Notes under the pieces: generated by a model | Told to the model about the DNA's origin: nothing | The model's database searches: none | What the model saw: the letters and a program-made list of their open reading frames with translations, nothing else | Origin: Candidatus Aminicenantes bacterium UBA647 | GTDB taxonomy: Bacteria; Acidobacteriota; Aminicenantia; UBA2199 | Assembly: GCA_002299555.1 (NCBI GenBank) | Contig: DBOL01000002.1 | Location: 1-45,306, forward strand | DNA length: 45,306 bases | Direction: 5' to 3' | Part shown: positions 43,162 to 45,306 of the stretch, one piece after another | Layout: every line of letters begins with the position of its first letter | How positions within the stretch are numbered: position 1 is the stretch's first letter | Program-made: the position numbers and the translations under genes

Positions 43162-43539
43162 ATGAAAAAATCAATGTTTGGAGTGTTGTTGTTGATCGCA
43201 GTTTTGATCGTGTTTTTACCATCTTGTAAGAAGGATGTATTTGATATTCAAGGGACCTGGAATATTCATATTGTCTATTCCGGAACATATGTATACGATT
43301 GCAAGGTGACTTTCGCAGGATCAGAGACATCAGGTACATCTTCGTGTACTTGTGAACCTCACACGGGAGTTGGACTTTATACTGTAACAAATGGAGATAC
43401 TGTTAAGTTTTCGATAACATGGGTCGCAGCAGGCCGGGTTGATGATTTTACCGGGACAAAGTCCAGTGATACACTTATATCGGGAACACTGGTAGAGAAT
43501 CCCGGGAATATTTCCGGAACATGGACAGCAACAAGATAG
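43162..43539 (+). CDS. Small lipoprotein with a lipocalin-like GTW repeat pattern
   Basis: 125 residues; ATG 43162 follows AAAGGAG by 8 nt, so the in-frame ATG at 43144, ahead of the RBS, is rejected. The lipobox is LPSC with Cys near residue 22, then KKD. The mature part starts DIQGTWNIHI and ends NISGTWTATR, with TFTG-like strands between. This G-T-W framing is common in small extracellular beta-sandwich or lipocalin-type domains. Two close Cys (SCTC) occur mid-protein. Function unknown. Confidence 0.74.
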   Translation: MKKSMFGVLLLIAVLIVFLPSCKKDVFDIQGTWNIHIVYSGTYVYDCKVTFAGSETSGTSSCTCEPHTGVGLYTVTNGDTVKFSITWVAAGRVDDFTGTKSSDTLISGTLVENPGNISGTWTATR

Positions 43540-43607
43540 AATAAGGGGACGATATAACTTTTATCGGTGAGAATAAGAAGTTTGCAAAGTTAATCCTATT
43601 GCTAATA

Positions 43608-44747
43608 CTATTTAACTGTCAGATGTAGAACTTTTACGTTGTTGTTTTCATTAGCTTCTGAAAGAAGGTTGTCAGGATCAACTTTGACTTCCCAGGAGAT
43701 TGACCCGGCAGGTGGGTTTACTACCCAACATTTAACTGTTCGTGATTCGCCTGGTTTCACGTTTAAAAGTCCTTTAAATGAAAAAATAGGGTTGCCTTTT
43801 ATAGTTTTTATCCACAATTGTTGCCCCTGAATGGGATTAAATCCAAGTCCTTTGTTGTTCACTGTTATGTGGACGTAAAACCCTTGTGTTGTCCTTGGAA
43901 TATCGGTTGTTATTTTGGTTATTACAAGATCGGCTCCACCATTTGGCTTTGTTATTGTAAAATTACCGGATTTTTTATTGTTCATCTCATTGGATTCGTT
44001 AACAATATTTCCTGGATCAACTTTGAATGTTACCGGGAACGTCCCGACTTTGTTAATGCCGCTGTATTGTACAAATTTCTGAGTTTGTCCGGGGGGTATA
44101 GTAATATCCCTATTCTCCGTCTTCCCCACAAGGGTACCTTTTGCATTATGGCCAATGGTATTAAACCCTTTAGGGAAAAATGCATTGACGTTACCTATAT
44201 TTTTTACCGAAACCTCAAACCTCCAATGTTCACTCTTTTGGGGGTTAGGGGGATCCTGTCTGAAGCTGGTGATAACAAGGTCAGGTGCATTAGAAGGTGT
44301 GGGTCTGATCGAGGTTGGGCCTGATTTTGCAATGGGATTGACATTTAAGGCTTTGGCTTTGAACCTGTCTCTGGAAGGACTGGCCGGGGGAGGGGCGGAT
44401 TCTTCAGATATCCTGAACTTATTGCTATCTGCGAAAACATTGTTATCAATGGTTTTAACTCTTACAATATACTCATCGCTAGCGAAAGTGAAAGGGATTG
44501 TCCATGGAAAACTCCCGTTGTTGGGAGTTTTGTCAGTTATTGCCAGCAATTTTTGTCTTCCGTCTTTAGTGAATAATCTTATTTTTACAAAGTTGTTCAT
44601 ATTTCCTGAAATGGTCCACTTGATGTCGTTTGTTTTCCCTTTGTACCAGATATCACTTCCCTTGGGTGATGATATGTTAATTGTCTGGGAATACGATATT
44701 CCTGTAATTATGATCATTACACATATAACTTTTATTAGCTTTTTCAT
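43608..44747 (-). CDS. Exported protein with a Kre9/KNH-like domain and two CARDB domains
   Basis: 379 residues. After the signal peptide (1-20) an Ig-like domain, NISSPKGSDIWYKGKTNDIKW, matches the Kre9/KNH N-terminal family. Then come two CARDB-type adhesion domains: PDLVITSFRQDPPNPQKSE to VNESNEMNNKK, and ADLVITKITTDIPR to LLSEANENNN. CARDB modules are found in cell-surface adhesins and polymer-binding proteins. ATG 44747 follows AGGAGG by 4 nt; the reading from 44783 starts upstream of that RBS and is rejected. A Pro/Ser linker (130-165) separates the domains. Confidence 0.85.
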   Translation of the reverse strand: MKKLIKVICVMIIITGISYSQTINISSPKGSDIWYKGKTNDIKWTISGNMNNFVKIRLFTKDGRQKLLAITDKTPNNGSFPWTIPFTFASDEYIVRVKTIDNNVFADSNKFRISEESAPPPASPSRDRFKAKALNVNPIAKSGPTSIRPTPSNAPDLVITSFRQDPPNPQKSEHWRFEVSVKNIGNVNAFFPKGFNTIGHNAKGTLVGKTENRDITIPPGQTQKFVQYSGINKVGTFPVTFKVDPGNIVNESNEMNNKKSGNFTITKPNGGADLVITKITTDIPRTTQGFYVHITVNNKGLGFNPIQGQQLWIKTIKGNPIFSFKGLLNVKPGESRTVKCWVVNPPAGSISWEVKVDPDNLLSEANENNNVKVLHLTVK

Positions 44748-44788
44748 TTTTCCTCCTGTTTTGTCAGAAAACTTAACCAACATGGTAA

Positions 44789-44817
44789 TATATAAAGTAT
44801 TTTAACAAATATCTCAA
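44789..44817 (-). promoter_or_regulatory. Predicted promoter of the CARDB protein gene
   Basis: On the minus strand TTGAGA (44817-44812), a 17-bp spacer and TATATA (44794-44789) lie 41 bp before the start codon. Confidence 0.5.
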
Positions 44818-45066
44818 CAATCAGTGCTGTTTTTATTTATAAAAGAGGAAGAATTTTGATATGAAACATTCAAAAACGCCGATATAGCTTTGAATTTATG
44901 TTGCTTTTTAATATATATAAAAATTTTTTTTTATTTGAAATTCTCTTTTTTTTACTACATAATAATAATTAAGCGAAAAAATAAGAGTTTCTGACTTGTG
45001 TTTTTTTGAGTTTCAAAAAAAAATAGGGAATTTTATTCGATAAAATAAATTTTTTCATTTTTTCTG
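44818..45066. other. AT-rich non-coding tract upstream of the rRNA promoter
   Basis: No gene is visible. The stretch consists largely of A- and T-runs (for example T-runs at 44927-44935 and 44946-44955, A-runs near 45017-45024), approaching 80-85% A+T by eye. Such tracts directly ahead of rRNA promoters usually act as UP elements or bend DNA. Confidence 0.6.
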
Positions 45067-45094
45067 TTGACAAGATGAAATAATCGGGTATAAT
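45067..45094 (+). promoter_or_regulatory. rRNA operon promoter
   Basis: TTGACA (45067-45072), a 16-bp spacer and TATAAT (45089-45094) are both perfect consensus hexamers. Transcription should start near 45101, about 148 nt upstream of mature 16S rRNA. Confidence 0.93.
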
Positions 45095-45101
45095 CACAAC
45101 G

Positions 45102-45248
45102 TTTTTCTTCGGTGAAGAAAATTAGGATCTTTGAAATCTGAGTAGAGTGAGTTTAAGCCAATAATTAAGACTCTGCACTTTGGAAAGTGTCATCCAGAGT
45201 GCGGTTTAAGTACGATAAAAACAGACAAAAAAAATAGCTAGATAAATC
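45102..45248 (+). promoter_or_regulatory. Structured 16S rRNA leader with hairpins and boxA-like segment
   Basis: TTTTCTTC (45103-45110) and GAAGAAAA (45114-45121) form an 8-bp hairpin at the transcript start. ATCTTTGAAAT (45127-45137) resembles a boxA antitermination element. Further on, ACTCTG (45170-45175) pairs with CAGAGT (45195-45200) around an inner stem CACTTT/AAAGTG (45176-45181 with 45184-45189). RNase III-type processing or antitermination are the usual roles of such leaders. Confidence 0.65.

Positions 45249-45306
<58 letters not shown>

Noticed and set aside
44155..44805. 216-codon plus-strand open frame opposite the CARDB protein gene
   Set aside because: The minus strand encodes recognisable signal peptide, Kre9-like and CARDB domains with a strong RBS; the plus frame is its shadow.

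Overview
The window is 45.3 kb of low-GC DNA (roughly 35-40% by eye) from a diderm, probably anaerobic bacterium. Outer-membrane barrels, a TonB-dependent receptor, lipoproteins and a TPR/transglutaminase protein indicate an outer membrane. A glycyl-radical enzyme with its activase, and a multiheme cytochrome beside a haem-tagged porin, indicate anaerobic metabolism. Two sigma-54 activators and two sigma-54 promoters show RpoN use. The last 58 bases are the 5' end of a 16S rRNA gene, too conserved to place the organism; a poorly cultured phylum is plausible but unproven. No tRNA, IS element, prophage or CRISPR array was seen.

Layout. (1) 1-366: 5' end of a fluoride channel gene (crcB, minus) with a fluoride riboswitch and an RBS-sequestering hairpin. 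(2) 367-2538: an outer-membrane protein and glgC. (3) 2559-7673 (minus): a small exported protein, a PDZ-containing membrane kinase, a sigma-54 regulator and an rRNA pseudouridine synthase. (4) 7769-17314: a complete Pho locus (phoB-phoR, pstSCAB-phoU, a pentapeptide-repeat protein, and a divergent OprP/O-type porin). Three promoters share four 11-bp TTAAC-type repeats, the last ending 10 bp before the -10. (5) 17372-27010: a CHASE4 kinase with a double-receiver LuxR-type regulator, divergent from a seven-gene operon (two paralogous small exported proteins, a barrel, and two successive two-component systems). (6) 27118-29367: a TonB-dependent receptor behind an 11-bp direct repeat.

(7) 29467-30536: Fic plus XRE pair (mobile mystery proteins B and A) beside a repeat-rich non-coding stretch. 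(8) 30891-33972: a K+ channel with an atypical filter, a small Ca-motif exported protein, and a POT/MFS transporter. (9) 34164-37420: a radical-SAM activase, a HypD-like glycyl-radical enzyme and a broken DMT-transporter gene. (10) 37516-44747: pentahaem cytochrome, haem-porin, Na+/H+ antiporter, transglutaminase-TPR protein, two lipoproteins and a CARDB adhesin-like protein. (11) 45067-45306: rRNA promoter, structured leader and 16S start.

The most promising possibly undescribed system is a sigma-54 regulon. A -24/-12 promoter precedes the seven-gene operon (20379-20395) and another precedes the small Ca-motif protein 11.7 kb away (32079-32095). Each has, about 100-140 bp upstream, an inverted repeat of type TCGCA-N6-TGCGA. 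The operon encodes its own sigma-54 activator. All three small exported products of these two units end in Gly/Arg/Lys-rich basic tails. This suggests a self-controlled envelope-response module whose signal and chemistry are unknown.
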